Positions 52,331 through 63,935 of a stretch of 64,000 nt of DNA are shown here, one piece after another. Numbering within the stretch: the stretch's first letter is position 1; each line of letters starts with the position of its first letter. The notes under the pieces are model-generated. The model was not told where the DNA came from. It saw only the letters and a list, made by a program, of their open reading frames with translations, and made no database searches. Source of the DNA: Tolypeutes matacus (taxonomy: Eukaryota; Chordata; Mammalia; Cingulata; Chlamyphoridae); contig JAKSZT010053883.1 of NCBI GenBank assembly GCA_026826555.1, positions 25,011,234-25,075,233 of the forward strand, given 5' to 3'. Position numbers and translations under genes: made by a program.

Positions 52331-52520
52331 TGGGGAAACAGAGGCAATGTGGTGTATTGGGAAGAGCCCTGAACTTGGCTGTGGTTCTGTCTGCATCGCT
52401 ATCTCACTGTGTGGTCAGGTGGTCTCTCTGAGCTTCAGTTGCATCTTCTGTAAAATGGCAATAGCAACTGTTTTGTAAACTGTAAAGCACCCTGCACTCA
52501 TGTGGCAGACACTGTAATTA
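52330..52520 (+). repeat. MIR SINE, sense
   Basis: It has GAAGAGCCCTGAACTTGGC, CTATCTCACTGTGTGG, GAGCTTCAGTTGCATCTTC and TGTAAAATGGCAATAGC, in MIR order. Confidence 0.8.
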
Positions 52521-53210
52521 ACCAGTAGTCATTCTCGGCCCCCTTCTCCCTTTCCTGCCAACGTTACAAAAGCTGGAAAAGCCAACTAATCACTTTGCCA
52601 GCTTCCCTGAGAATTATGAATTGTCACCAGACAACATTCTGGCTAATTAGATCTAAGTGGAAATGCTAAGGAGCATTTAAAGGAAAGTTTCTGTTTTTCT
52701 CATTCTCATTTTACCTGTTGAGTACAAACATGATGCCTAGAGCTGCAGCAGCCATCTTGTGACAATGAGACAAAAGCATGAGGATGAGAAACCAGCATGG
52801 TGAGAATGGTGGCATAGACGATGGAAAGAGTCTGGGTCCCTGATGCACTTAAACATTTTTATTTTTATTTTTTAGGAGTTCCTGGGAGTTGAATCCAGGA
52901 CCTCGTACATGGGAAGCAGGCACTCAACCACTGAGCTACATCTGCTCTCCAATGTGTGTTGGTTTTTACTTTTGTTTGTTTTTTTTAAGGAGGTACCAGA
53001 GATTGAACCCAGGACCTCATATGTGGGAAGCAGGCACTCAACCACTTGAGCTACATCCGCTCCCCCTGATGTACTTTTGAACTGCTGTATCAGCTCTGCA
53101 TTAACTGACTCTAGATTTCTGTTATGTGAAGAAAACAAATCCCAATGCTTTTAAGTCCCTGTTAGTTGGGTATTATGTTCCTTGCAGCTGAATGCATTTT
53201 AACTGATATA
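52520..53210. repeat. Ancient interspersed repeat split by a DAS dimer (class unknown)
   Basis: Unbroken old-repeat-like sequence on both sides of the DAS dimer (ending GCAGCTGAATGCATTTTAAC) reads as one element after removal of the dimer. I could not name the family. Confidence 0.4.
52856..53066 (-). mobile_element. DAS SINE dimer, antisense
   Basis: Two antisense heads are of the CATGGGAAGC/TGTGGGAAGC type, each preceded by a T-rich tail. CTGATGCACTT (52841) and CTGATGTACTTTT (53067) flank it as an imperfect target-site duplication. Confidence 0.9.
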
Positions 53211-55050
53211 ACATGTGAGATGGTCATTAATTTTAGTGGTAATAAAAATAACAGGACTATTGGGTTAATAGTTTAGTATTTTGAGCAAAAAAGATGTGTG
53301 TATCTGTATCTATATATCTATATCTGCACTCATTTATATAATATTTATAATTAAAATTGGTCTTGTGGAAAATGCTAAATTAATTGTTTTTTCAAAAAGA
53401 TTTAATGTAGTAAACCAATGGAATTTATTTCTGCCAAGTATGGTATAATATGTAACTGGATAGAAAAGTAAGATTACAGCTTTTATTTGTAAGAAATAGG
53501 AACCTGACTTAAAGTAGCTTAAGACAAAGAGGAAAGTTATTGGCTCACAAAACTGAACAGTCTAGAGGTTGACATCCACAGCTCTGATGAGGTGATTAGA
53601 ACCTAGCTTCTCCTCCATGAAGTTTCATAAATATTCAGAATATAGTATACAGGTACATATATTAGTAGCAGGAAAATTGGGATAAATACGTTTTGAGATA
53701 CTAATTTTTCTCTCCTTTGCCATATACACAGGAGCAGATGGCCCTGGACCTCCTTGCCTGGGGCGGGGGCTGAGGTTTGTGCAGGGGCGGGACACAGGAG
53801 TGAGGTTACCTGCAAAATATACTTCCTCTCCTAACTTTGGTTTCCACAGGGTAGGTCCATGGAGAAGCTCCAGGGTAGTGGGGGAGAGTGCAGGTGGAGG
53901 AAGCACAGATATATCCTGGAGGGAGAGAGAGAACAAGAGCCGCCAAAGGAACTTTTTCAGAGGTGGCAGGTGGAGGGTTTCTCCCAGACCCCAAAGTTCT
54001 CAGTGACTGGAAGAGGACACAGAAGTCTATGGGTTCTACGAGCCAGGCTAAGGGTACAAGTCCACACTGTGCGGGGGCAGCTGGCAAGACCTCAGAGGCA
54101 TGGGAGCACGGTTTCCAGCCCTGCCCGGGCTGGGGCAGTGGGAGTTTGAGCAGCATGGCAGGTGTCAGGTGGCACTAGGTCCTTCCTGCTCTGCCCTCTG
54201 TCTTGCCACTCCTTGTAACCCCAGGACTTTTGCACTATCCTGGTGGGGGCCGTGTGTGTGGGTGAAGACAATGAAGAGAGACTGAGGTTGAATATTCCAT
54301 CAACCTCAGAGGGATGGGGCTTTGGATGGAAAGAAAGTTGTTGTAAAGAAAATGAAAAGATAGTGTTTTTGTACACCTGTGGCTTCATACCCACTTTAAA
54401 ATTTTTAGATATATGACATGTTGACAGTTTAAACACAAACAGTATAGGAGAGCAAAAAGCATTTATCTACTTCATTTTTTTCAAACAGTAGCACAGGATT
54501 CTATTGAGTAAATTCCATCATTGATCGCTTATTTAACTAATCCTCAATTGCTGGGCATCTTTGTTGCTTTGTCTGTTTGTTTGTTTGTTTATGCTACTAC
54601 AAGCCACTGTGTTTATTCTGGAAGCTTGTGGGGTTGCACTCCACGTTCTCATCTTAGCTTGGCCCCTTAGCTGCTGTGACCTCTCTGAGTCTCAGTTTCC
54701 CCATCTGCAGAATGGGATGTCACCAGAATCAGTGAGAGCACATCTGTAAAGGGCCTGGCACCGTGCCGGGCACAGAAGTGGGGTGGGGAGTGTGGCTCCT
54801 TTCTTTCTCTGGTTACCTGTCCTCAGCACTGAGACAGAAAGCAGGGCCAACAGAGGAGACACCTTAGCTGTCCCTCTACCTCCGGGAACACCTGTGCTTT
54901 GCCCCTCTGGAGGTGGGTGTGAATGAAAGGTAATGAGGTGGAGAGAAAAATTGCTGACAGGAGCCAACGTTTATTGAACAAATCCTCTCCCCGGCCCAGG
55001 CCAGGAGATTTCATTCCTGGGGCAAACCTGTGTGTCCAGAGAAGGAACTC
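53210..55050. other. Intergenic DNA with MIR, no gene seen
   Basis: There is an AT-rich stretch at 53210-53700, then GC-rich unique sequence. A MIR sense copy lies at about 54640-54790 (CTCAGTTTCCCCATCTGC). Short L1- or MER-like wording was seen at 54480-54600 but not assigned. Open frames at 53806-54178 lack a domain. Confidence 0.5.
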
Positions 55051-55068
55051 CAGAAGAGAAGAGGCAAA

Positions 55069-55186
55069 CGGATGTGGCTCAAGAGGTTCGGCGTCTGTCT
55101 ACCATATGGAGGGACTGGGGTTTGATCCCCGGGACCTCCTGGTTAGAGAAAAAAAAAAAGTAAAACACAGGTAAACAAATAGAACA
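55069..55186 (+). mobile_element. DAS SINE, head-only, young-looking
   Basis: It is flanked by a perfect 18-bp duplication CAGAAGAGAAGAGGCAAA (55051-55068 and 55187-55204), the longest in the window. The head is intact (GGATGTGGCTCAAGAGG and GGGTTTGATCCCC), with a poly(A)-rich tail. Confidence 0.97.
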
Positions 55187-55204
55187 CAGAAGAGAAGAGG
55201 CAAA

Positions 55205-57714
55205 TGGAGACCCTTCCTGACCTGCCGCCTAAACTAGCCACCTGCACTGTTAGCTTCTCTTAGTGCTCCCTGTGTTCCTCTGCTCAGCCTTTGTCCCGGT
55301 TTGTATTTATGGATTCATCTGTGTGAGTATCAGTTCTTGTCTGATCCCCCTAAAGTCTCTACCCTCATGGTTTGTAGTTGTATCCTCAGCGTCTGGTGAA
55401 GAGAAGATGCTCAGTAAGAGGTTAGTTGAGTGAATGTTTCTTGATTCTGGAGCAGCCAGGGAAAGGCTTGGGGTGAAGACTTGATGGCGCAGTAGGAGGG
55501 GAGGAGCCCTGGGCTGGGGTCCGGAGGCCTGAGTTTCCCTTCCTGAGGGATGCAGGGACACAGGACAGTTTCCAGAGGACTGAGGCCTGCAGAGCAGGTG
55601 AGCGCCGAGAGCATGGGGAGAGCGGCCCAGGCAGGGGAGGGCATGGGCCGAGGCTCTGCCATGAAGGCCTTGGTGCATTGCGGACCTGCAAGAGGTCCTG
55701 GGAGTTGGGGGCTTGGGGAGGTGGAGGTGGGGGGGGAGCGAGGGACCAGGGCTGCAGGCTGGAGACCGAAAGGCGTGTCTGGTTTGGCCCTGGCTGGGCC
55801 GTGCCTTGGAGCACGTTCTCCATCCACCCCAACCCCTGCTGCTCCTCCTTAGTGCCCATCTACTGCCTGGTCCCAGAAGACATTTGAGTTTCTTTCTTAC
55901 ATTTCCACATTTCCGTGGTGTAGGGAAGACAGGAGACTCCTGGGAGTCCTGGGGAGACAGACCTGCCCACCCTCCCCTGAAAAGCCTCAGGGCTGCGAGT
56001 TTGGTCTGGCTCAGGCTTTCTGTTCCTGGAGGGGTCCCAGGCTGGTGACATTCTAGGACAGTCCTCCACGCCCCCTGACTGTGTTAGCACCTGATACCCC
56101 CGCCGCCCAGCACCAGGGATCTCTTGAGGGGAAGAATCCTGGCCCATGTTTTCATCCATCTCCCACTCCCCAGGGCCTGACAAAGAGCAGGCACCCGTCA
56201 ATGTTTGCTGCTAGGAAAGCTCGTCAGATCAGGTCCCCAAAAGGCCAGGACACGCCAGGATGCCAGGCCTGCTGGGCAGGTGGAGTGAGTGGGGGCCCAG
56301 GGCTGCTGGGGTGACCGCAGGGCTGGAGGCCCTCGGGGGGTGTCCCCCGGGGGAAACCCTCACTAGGAACCTGGTCGAGTGGAAAGCACGGGCACTCCCC
56401 TCAGGGCACATACCTAGGGGTTAGGCCAGTCTCACTGACCTGCCGGGGACCTTGGGTAAGGAGCACAATTCCTTTGGCCTTGTTTCACCATTAGTTAAAT
56501 AAAGGTGTAGGGTGAGACTGTTTGAGGGTTAAAGTCTGTTTTCCTTCTGTGGCTGAATGGCCTTTAGGAGCTCCTGTCCAGTTCCTCAGGCTTTCACCTC
56601 TTTTTTTCTTACATTTCCAAATTTCTATGTATTCTACCTTCTAAACGTCTTTCAGTCCTTAGTTGAGCTCATCATTACACTAGAAATCTTGAAAGATCAA
56701 TCTCTTGAAATCACTGCCCCATTTCATCTCAAACCAAGTTGGTTATGAGCGAGGAGAAGTCCCAAATCAAGGCAATGCTTCCTCCCCCAAGCCTGGGACC
56801 TCCTGCTGGCTGCCGGCCGGCCCTGGGCTTCCTTAGCTTGCAGGCCTGCCTCGCCGCTTGGCCATGTCCTCTTGTGGTCTTTTTGCTAAAGTGTCCTCCT
56901 CTCTGGTCGTCAGTCTGTGACTCCCCCAATTGCCTCCCCATCACACACACATGCACATGCATGCACACACATGTGCCAGTCACACAAAGCATGTATACAC
57001 ACATGCATGCTCACACATGCATGCACGGAGTGATGGATTGTTATTCAACGTCCATTCACACGACCCCTCCCCCTCTGTGTCTTCCCCTGCTACAGAGGCT
57101 AGAAAGCTGAAAACACATTTCTCAGACTCCCTTTCAGTTAGACCTAGGATTATGGGTGTGACTTAGGTTTGGCCAATCGGAGATGCTTACATGACCTTTG
57201 GAAGGTGGAAGTGAGGCAAAGTCTGCGCCTGCTGCCTCTGCAGTTTCTGATGACAAACATTGTCTGCAAATGCTTTTTTCCCCCTTTTTTCCCTGTGGTC
57301 ATTTCCAGTGTCTGGGCACCAGCTTCACGGGGGCAGTGAGAGGCAGGACAGTGCAGATCACGACAGGCGTGGCGTGGTTCTGCAGTGGTGGCAGCAGGGC
57401 CTCCCTGTGGCTTCAGCAGGGATGCTGAGGTTCTGGCCAGGGGCAGCACACTTGGTAGCACTTCCTTGGTGTGATTTTGGGAGTCACTCCTGAAAGCTTA
57501 AGCTTCAGATTGTTTCTTTGAGTCTCCAGATTATTTGATAATATATAGCACTCGGTAATACACCCCTTCCTGTTTAAACTAGCTAGAGTGCATTCTGTTC
57601 TCTACACCTAAATCCTGCAGGCTAGACTGAACCCCCATATTGTGCTTCCCATTCTCTAAGATTCATCACACCTCTAGTGACTTGACCCACGTCTGCTCTC
57701 TGCCTGGACTGTAT
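55205..57714. other. Intergenic DNA, no gene seen
   Basis: GC-rich unique sequence. A CA/ATGC-rich microsatellite-like tract lies at 56940-57030. Antisense and sense frames of 70-145 codons at 55300-56200 overlap each other and have no recognisable domain. No exon of the next gene was recognised. Confidence 0.55.
56940..57030. repeat. (CA)n / ATGC-rich simple repeat
   Basis: Alternating CACA and CATG units cover about 90 bases, with frequent interruptions. Confidence 0.85.
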
Positions 57715-58378
57715 TCTCACTCTCGCAACAAGCATTTAGTGGGCACTCAGCATGTGCAGGCTCAGTTCTCGATGCTCGTGGAGATACAGCCATTCACAAG
57801 ATGGCACATGCTAGGTACTCAGTACACACAGGGAAACAGGTCAACAAATGAATCACTACGGTAATTTCAGGCAGTGAAAAGCATTATGAAAATAACACAG
57901 TGTCAACGGATGGAGAGCGACGGGCCGATTTCTCCTGGAGCAAGCCTGCTTAGGGAAAGCTTCTTTGAGGGGGTGACATTTGAGCTGAGACCTGAACAGG
58001 AAGGGCCCAGCCATGTGAAGATATGGGGAGGAGAATCCCAGGCAAGTGCAGAGACCCTGAGGCCAGAAGGAGGGTGGAGCGTTTGAGGAACAGTGGAAAG
58101 GACAGTGTGGCTGGAACAGAGTAGGAAGACAGTGAGGGGAGTGGGGCCAGGGGGAAGACTGTAGGCTGGGTTAGATCACATAAGGCCTTGGAGGCCATGC
58201 TAAGGAGGCAGATTTTATTCAAAGTATGATTGAAGGCCATTGGAGGTCTTTTTTTTTTTTTTCAATGGAAGTGTTTTATTTTGAAAAACTCTTTAGATTA
58301 CATAAATGTTACATAGAAAATATAGGGGGATTCCCATGTACCTCCCACACTCTTTCCCCTATTAACAACATCTTTCTT

Positions 58379-58469
58379 TTTTTTTTGTTACCGGGAGGTC
58401 CCGGGGATCGAACCCGGGTCCCTCCATATGGGAGACGGACACCCAACCAGTTGAGCCACATCTGACCCC
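58379..58469 (-). mobile_element. DAS SINE, head-only antisense, near-consensus
   Basis: It is flanked by a perfect 15-bp duplication AACAACATCTTTCTT (58364-58378 and 58470-58484). The head is close to perfect (CCCGGGGATCGAACCCGGGT), so it is among the youngest copies here. It lies in 3' UTR copy A of the L1. Confidence 0.97.
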
Positions 58470-61400
58470 AACAACATCTTTCTTTAGTGTGGTACATTTG
58501 TTACAATTGATGAACCCATTTTGAAGCATTGCTACTAACCATGGTCAATAGTTTACATTATAATTTACACTTTGCCCTGCACAATTTTATAGGTTTTGAC
58601 AACATTTATAATGGCCTGTATCCACCCTTGCAATCATGCTGAACAATTCCAATGTCCTCAAAATACCCCTTGTTACACCTATTCTTCCCTTTCCCTCCCC
58701 TCAGAACCTCTGGTGACTACTGCCTTTATATCAATGATACAAGTTCTTCCATTGCTAGAATAATAATAAATCTACTTTAGTCCATAGTTGCATTCCACCC
58801 TTATTGTCTGTTCATTCCTCAATCTTGAGGATTTGGGGATGGTGATGCCCACTCTGTTTCTGATTGAGAGGAAGCTTAGATCACATGAGGTAGATGGATG
58901 GAACTGTCTTGGTTGCAGTTGTAGATTCTGTTTTCTTTGGGATGGGCATTGTCCATTATCATCCTTTTGTTAGTTGTTCTGGGCGAGTCCAATGAACTGC
59001 AGAGTAGGTGTTGCAACTCTGCTGAGATTCAGGGCTCAACCGGCATATGAACAGACTAAAGAGTTAAAGTCTCTGGGACACATATTTAATGAATATAGTG
59101 CTAGTTATAGATTCAAATAAAAGGGGCAGAAGAGCCATGTATAGGGAAATTATACATGAGTCTAATTCTGTTACATAGGGGAATGTATATTCCAAGATAA
59201 GGCCCACTGACAGGGTGCTGAATTCCTGAGATTGTCTGCCCTGCCTATAGTATCTAGATGTCTCTAGAGCAGTCAGGTGCCCCCCTGCTTAGGGTGCTAT
59301 TTACTGTGGCAGTCAATAAGATCCTCCTGAGATGTGCATAAGAGTAACCTCTGAAATGAACCCCCAACTCACTTTGAAATCTCTTAGCCATAAAATCTCA
59401 TTTGTATTTAATATTTCCCCCTTTTGGTTAAGGTCTTTTTTCAAATGCACTGCTCTTTGGCACTTGGTAATAATCCCTTGGTGCCAGGGAGGCTCATCCC
59501 TGGGAATCATGTCCCACACTGGGGACAAGGTAGTGACTTCTTACACTGAGTTTGGCTTAGAGAGAGGCCACATTTGAGCAATAAGGAGGCTTTCAGGAGG
59601 TAACTCTTAGGCAATATATAATACTAGGTATAAGTTTCAGTTTCACAAGAACAAGGTTTATAAGTCCAACTATCAATATCAGGGGCCTGGTGTACTGGCC
59701 TGTCCTCCTTTGCTAGGCACTGCCCATGTACTCTAGGGATTCTTGCCACTCTTGTAGAGAATATAGCAGTTCTTCCCAGGATGGGAATTCAATATGCTTT
59801 TGGTTATTGTGTGGGTCTCCACCCACCTAGACAATACCTTATGACCACTTGAACCCATTCATATTCCATAGAGGCATGCCTCAGGTTCACCCCTCCCCAC
59901 ATATCCTCCCACCACCAACACCCCACACCAGTGATCCTCCCCTGCACAGTTGTGACCCTTCTGCAATCCAAAACCTCCCCCCCAAAAAGCCAAAAAAATG
60001 AATAAAAATAATAAAAATTAAAATAATAAAATTAATAAAATAAAAAAATAAAAAACAAAAAATATTTTTCATTGTGTCTTTCATCACTGTAAGATATGTT
60101 ATCTTTTAGGTACAGTGACAATTTCTTCTGTATGTTCCCCAGTGTCTAATTTTTTTCGCTTTATTTTCAAAGAAGATTTAGGTTATAGGAAAAAGTCACA
60201 TAGGAAATATAGGGGATTCCCACATACCCCACCTCTTCCCCCTCACATTTTCCCCTATTAATAACATCTTACATGAGTATTGTACATTTGTTATAATTGA
60301 ATAACACATATTGAAGCATTGCTACTAACCATGGTCAATGGTTCACATTATGGTTTATATTTTGCACCAAACACTTTTATAGGTTTTGACAAAATTTATA
60401 ATGGCCTGTATCCATCATTGCAAGATAATGCAGAACAATTCCAATGCCCTAAAATTTCCCTGTGTTTCATCTATTCTATTCTTCCCTCTCCCTCCCCTCA
60501 GAACCTATGGTAACCACTCAGTTTCAAAATTTTGAAGAATAAGGTTCATAGTTACATACAATAATATTGAGGGCTTGACATATTGGTCTGTTTTCTTTTA
60601 TTAGGCACTGCCTATGTTCTTGAGAGATTCTTGCCCCTATAATTGAGAACATAGCAGGACTCCCCAGGATGGGAGTTTAGTATTTTCTTGTTTATTGTGT
60701 GGGTTTCTACCTACTGAGATAAAACAATATGACAAGATGAACACTTTCATATTCACATAGGCATGCCCCAAGTGTGCCCTATCCCACATATTCCCCACCC
60801 TGATGCCTGTTACAGTAACCTTGCCTACTATATTTGCCAAAATCACATTCCCACCATTGTAGTTTTAACCACAGACCTACAAATCCCCAGAGTTCACCTG
60901 TCCCTTTCTCCAGACTTCCCCCCAGTTCCATGGATAGTACAACCCAAACCCCCACCCTACTCCCCCTTACATTCCAGCACCGTTGACCCCAACCACATCA
61001 CTGCACCACTATCACCCCCATCCATCGCACAACCACCCCTTTCCACCTTATCATAGGTTTTGCCCATATTGAACATCGGCTCACCACGCTCTACTCCTTT
61101 TCTGTCTCCTGATAACGTATCTTCCAGATTCTAGCTCTGTGAGTCTGCTCAATTTACTTAAATAATATCAGTGAGGTCATGTAATAGTTGTCCTTCAGTG
61201 ACTGGCTTACTTCATTCAACATAAGGTCTTCAAGATTCATCCATGTTATCCCGTGTGTTAATTCTGCATTCCTTCTTACAACTGAGTAATATTCCATTAT
61301 ATGTATACACCACAATTTGCTTATCTATTTATCTGTTGATGGACCCTTGGGTTGCTTCCAACTCTTGGCAATAGTGAATAATGCTGCTATGTACATTGGT

Positions 61401-61617
61401 GTGCAGATATCTGTTTGTGTCCCTGCTTTCAATTCTTCTGGGTATTTACTCAGCACTGGGATTGTTGGACCATATGGCAGTTTTATAGTTAGCTTCCTGA
61501 AGAACCACCAAACTGTCCTCCACAATGGCAATGGCTGTACCGCTCTACATTCCCACCAGTAGTGGATGAGTTTTCCCTTTCTTCTACATCCTCTCCAACA
61601 TTTGTAGATCTCTGTCT

Positions 61618-61719
61618 TTTTTTTTTTTTTTTTTTTTTGGAAGTACTGGGGCTGGGGATTAAACCCAGGACCTAGTATATGGGAAGCTGGCACTCAGCCA
61701 CTGAGCTACACCAACTCCC
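61618..61719 (-). mobile_element. DAS SINE, head-only antisense
   Basis: It has about 21 T, then an antisense head of the TATGGGAAGC type ending GAGCTACACCAACTCC. CTCTGTCTTTTTT and CTCTGTGTTTTTT flank it. Confidence 0.9.
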
Positions 61720-61882
61720 TCTGTGTTTTTTACTAGCTGCCAGTCTAATAAGTGTAAGATGATATTGTAGTTTTGATTTGCATTTCCCTTATAGCTAGTG
61801 AGGTTGAGCATCTTTTCATGTGCTTTTTAGCCTTTTATATTTATTCTTTGGAAAAGTGCCTGTTCAAATCTCTTGCTCATTT

Positions 61883-62254
61883 TTAAAATGAGGTGTTTGT
61901 TTTTTTATTTTCGAGATGTAGGATTTCTTTATATATGCTGGATATTAGGCCCTTAGCAGATAAATGGTTACCTAATATTTTCTCCCATTGAGTAGGATGC
62001 CTTTTCAGTTTCTTGACAAACTCCTTTGAAGTGCAAAAGTTTTTAATTTTGAGGAGGTCCCATTTATCTATTTTTTCTTCTGTTGCTTGCACATAGGGTG
62101 TAAAGTTTATGAAACCATTTCCTACTACAAGATCTCGCAGATACTTCTCTACATTATATTTTAAGATTTTTATGGTCTTGGCTCTTATACTTAAATCTTT
62201 GATCCATCTTGAGTTAATTTTTGTATAGGGTGTGAGATGGTGATCCTCTCTCAT
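61883..62254 (-). pseudogene. L1 ORF2 C-terminal remnant
   Basis: A 123-codon frame carries KWDLLKIKNFCTSKEF and HPTQWEKILGNHLSAKGL, the C-terminal region of L1 ORF2. The RT and endonuclease parts are absent because the insertion is 5'-truncated. Confidence 0.87.
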
Positions 62255-62351
62255 TCTTTTGGGTATGGATATCCAGTTCTCATTGGAGGTCTTTAAGCAA
62301 GGGCATGATGAGATCCAATTGATGTTTCTTAAAACTTTAAGATCTTATGGC

Positions 62352-62354
<3 letters not shown>

Positions 62355-62398
<44 letters not shown>
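62355..62398. repeat. (GA)n microsatellite
   Basis: Alternating GA for about 44 bases with one GAAAG interruption, inside the old L2 just after the L1. Confidence 0.95.
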
Positions 62399-62779
62399 TG
62401 TGGGGTGGGGGGCAGGTCAGAGCAGGAACAGAATGATTACTTAGGAGGTGGCCATAGTAGTCCAGGAAGATGACTAACTAGTGTAAAAACAATGGGGATG
62501 GTGCTGTGTGATCAGAGCTGGGAAATATTTTGCAGGTAAAACCAATAAGACTTACTAATGTTTTAGATGTGAAGATGCAAATAAAAGAGAAGAATCAAGG
62601 ATGACTCCTGGCTTTTGGCCTGAACAACTGGGTAAAAGGTGATGTCATTTATCACAATGGGGAAGACTAGGGGAGAAGGCTTTAGAGAAAAGGGGTAATT
62701 AATTTGTGCTTGCAATGCCTGTTGTAACGTGCAGGTGGTGCTATTGAGAGGTTTCCTAGCACAGGCATCAGGAGCAGGA

Positions 62780-62990
62780 CTTGAGCCAGACCAGTAGGGT
62801 TGAGTTTTGGCCATATGAAAACTGTGTGGGCAAGCTACCTAAATGGTCTATGCCTCAGTTTCATCATCTGTAAAATGGGCATGATGGCAGCTACTTGATA
62901 GGATTAATCATGATTAAATGAGTTAACCTATGTGCAGTGCTTAGAACAGTGCCTGGTATAAGTGTGTATTAGATGAGTGTTATTATTATG
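62780..62990 (+). repeat. MIR SINE, sense
   Basis: It has ACTTGAGCCAGACCAGTAGG, GTGGGCAAGCTACCTAAATG, CTCAGTTTCATCATCTG, TAAAATGGGCATGATGGC and AGAACAGTGCCTGG, a near-complete MIR order. Confidence 0.88.
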
Positions 62991-63109
62991 ATGAAGTCAA
63001 GTAGGCAGTTGGATATATGAGTCTAGTGCTTAAGGGAAAGACCAGGACTGGTGCCATTGGCTTATAAAAGATATGTGTACAATAACCAGATTAGATGGGC
63101 TCTTTCTGA

Positions 63110-63420
63110 GAGAGATTGTAGAAAGATTGACAAGGGCAAAGACCATGTTGTTGCACTCACCACTGAATCCCCAGTGCCTCACACAGAGCCTGGCACAGAA
63201 TAGGTGCTCAGAGAATGCATGCCAAGTGAATGAACTTCCCATAGCCGAGAATGCTCTCTACTGGCTAGACTAAAAATGTCTGTCTCTAAGATGGCACCTC
63301 TGTTTCCTTTGGACATGGTGCATAGACTGTGCAGGGGCTTTGGTTTATTCACTGCTGTATTCCCAAAGCTCAGTGAAGGGCCTTGCACATAGTAGGTGCT
63401 CAACAAATGGCAGACTTAGA
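63110..63420 (+). repeat. Two L2 3' ends in tandem, sense
   Basis: The first (63110-63260) ends GCACAGAATAGGTGCTCAG and the second (63285-63420) ends CACATAGTAGGTGCTC. Both match L2 3' end wording and lie head to tail. Confidence 0.75.
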
Positions 63421-63439
63421 AAGTAAAGGAATAGATTCC

Positions 63440-63935
63440 CGTGATGGTTAACTTTCTGTGTCAATTTATCTAGTTATGGTGTCCAGGTGTTTGGTCAAAC
63501 ACTGGCCTAGATGTCACTGTGGAGATATTTTGTAGATGATGGAATTAATATCTACAATCAGTTATCAAGGATATTACCCTTGATTATTTGGGTGGGCCTC
63601 TTCCAATCAGTTGGAGACATTGAATACAAAGAGCTGAGGATTCTTCGCGAATGAAAAGGAATGCTACCTCAAGACTACATCACTCCTCTCAGAGTTTCCA
63701 GTCTAAGGAATTCAGACTCAAGACTTCAACATCACTCTTATTGGAATTTCCAGTCTCGGGTCTGCCCGGTGGTATTTGAACTTACCAGCTCCAACAATCA
63801 TATTAGCATATGTATGTGTATATATGTATGCATATATATGTGTGTGTATGTATGCATATATATGTGTGTGTGTAACCTGTATGGATATATTCTGTTGGTT
63901 CCATTTCTCTGGAGAATACTGACTAATGCTCTCCA
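63440..63935 (+). mobile_element. Unclassified interspersed repeat, second copy
   Basis: It begins GTGATGGTTAACTTTCTGTG, carries GTTATGGTGTCCAGG and GGTGGGCCTCTTCCAATCAG, then TA/TG-rich sequence and GTTGGTTCCATTTCTC. It matches the insert at 10624-11655 in both ends. The family was not identified. Confidence 0.65.
63790..63890. repeat. ATGT/ATAT simple repeat
   Basis: Alternating TATG and TGTG units with GCATATATATG steps lie in the 3' part of the preceding element. Confidence 0.85.

Larger units (their letters stand above)
58252..62280 (-). mobile_element. L1 LINE, 5'-truncated, antisense, with two 3' UTR copies
   Basis: It is flanked by a perfect 14-bp duplication CATTGGAGGTCTTT (58238-58251 and 62281-62294). 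The - strand L1 keeps only the ORF2 C-terminal region (frames at 61883-62254 and 61325-61693) and 3' UTR sequence. The 3' UTR appears twice: copy A at 58252-60070 and copy B at about 60130-61100. Both share GCATTGCTACTAACCATGGT, TTTATAATGGCCTGTATCCA and CCCAGGATGGGA. DAS copies are nested at 58379-58469 and about 61618-61719. Confidence 0.9.
57715..63070 (-). repeat. Old L2 LINE, antisense, split by a young L1 and a MIR
   Basis: L2 reverse-complement order is visible: the AAGCATTTAGTGGGCACTC end region at about 57725, the GAGACCCTGAGGCCAGAAGG region near 58050, and TTGGAGGCCATGC up to 58251. After the L1 it resumes at 62281 and runs to about 62770, then 62990-63070 (AAGTAGGCAGTTGGATATAT). The parts join in the expected order. 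Confidence 0.75.
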
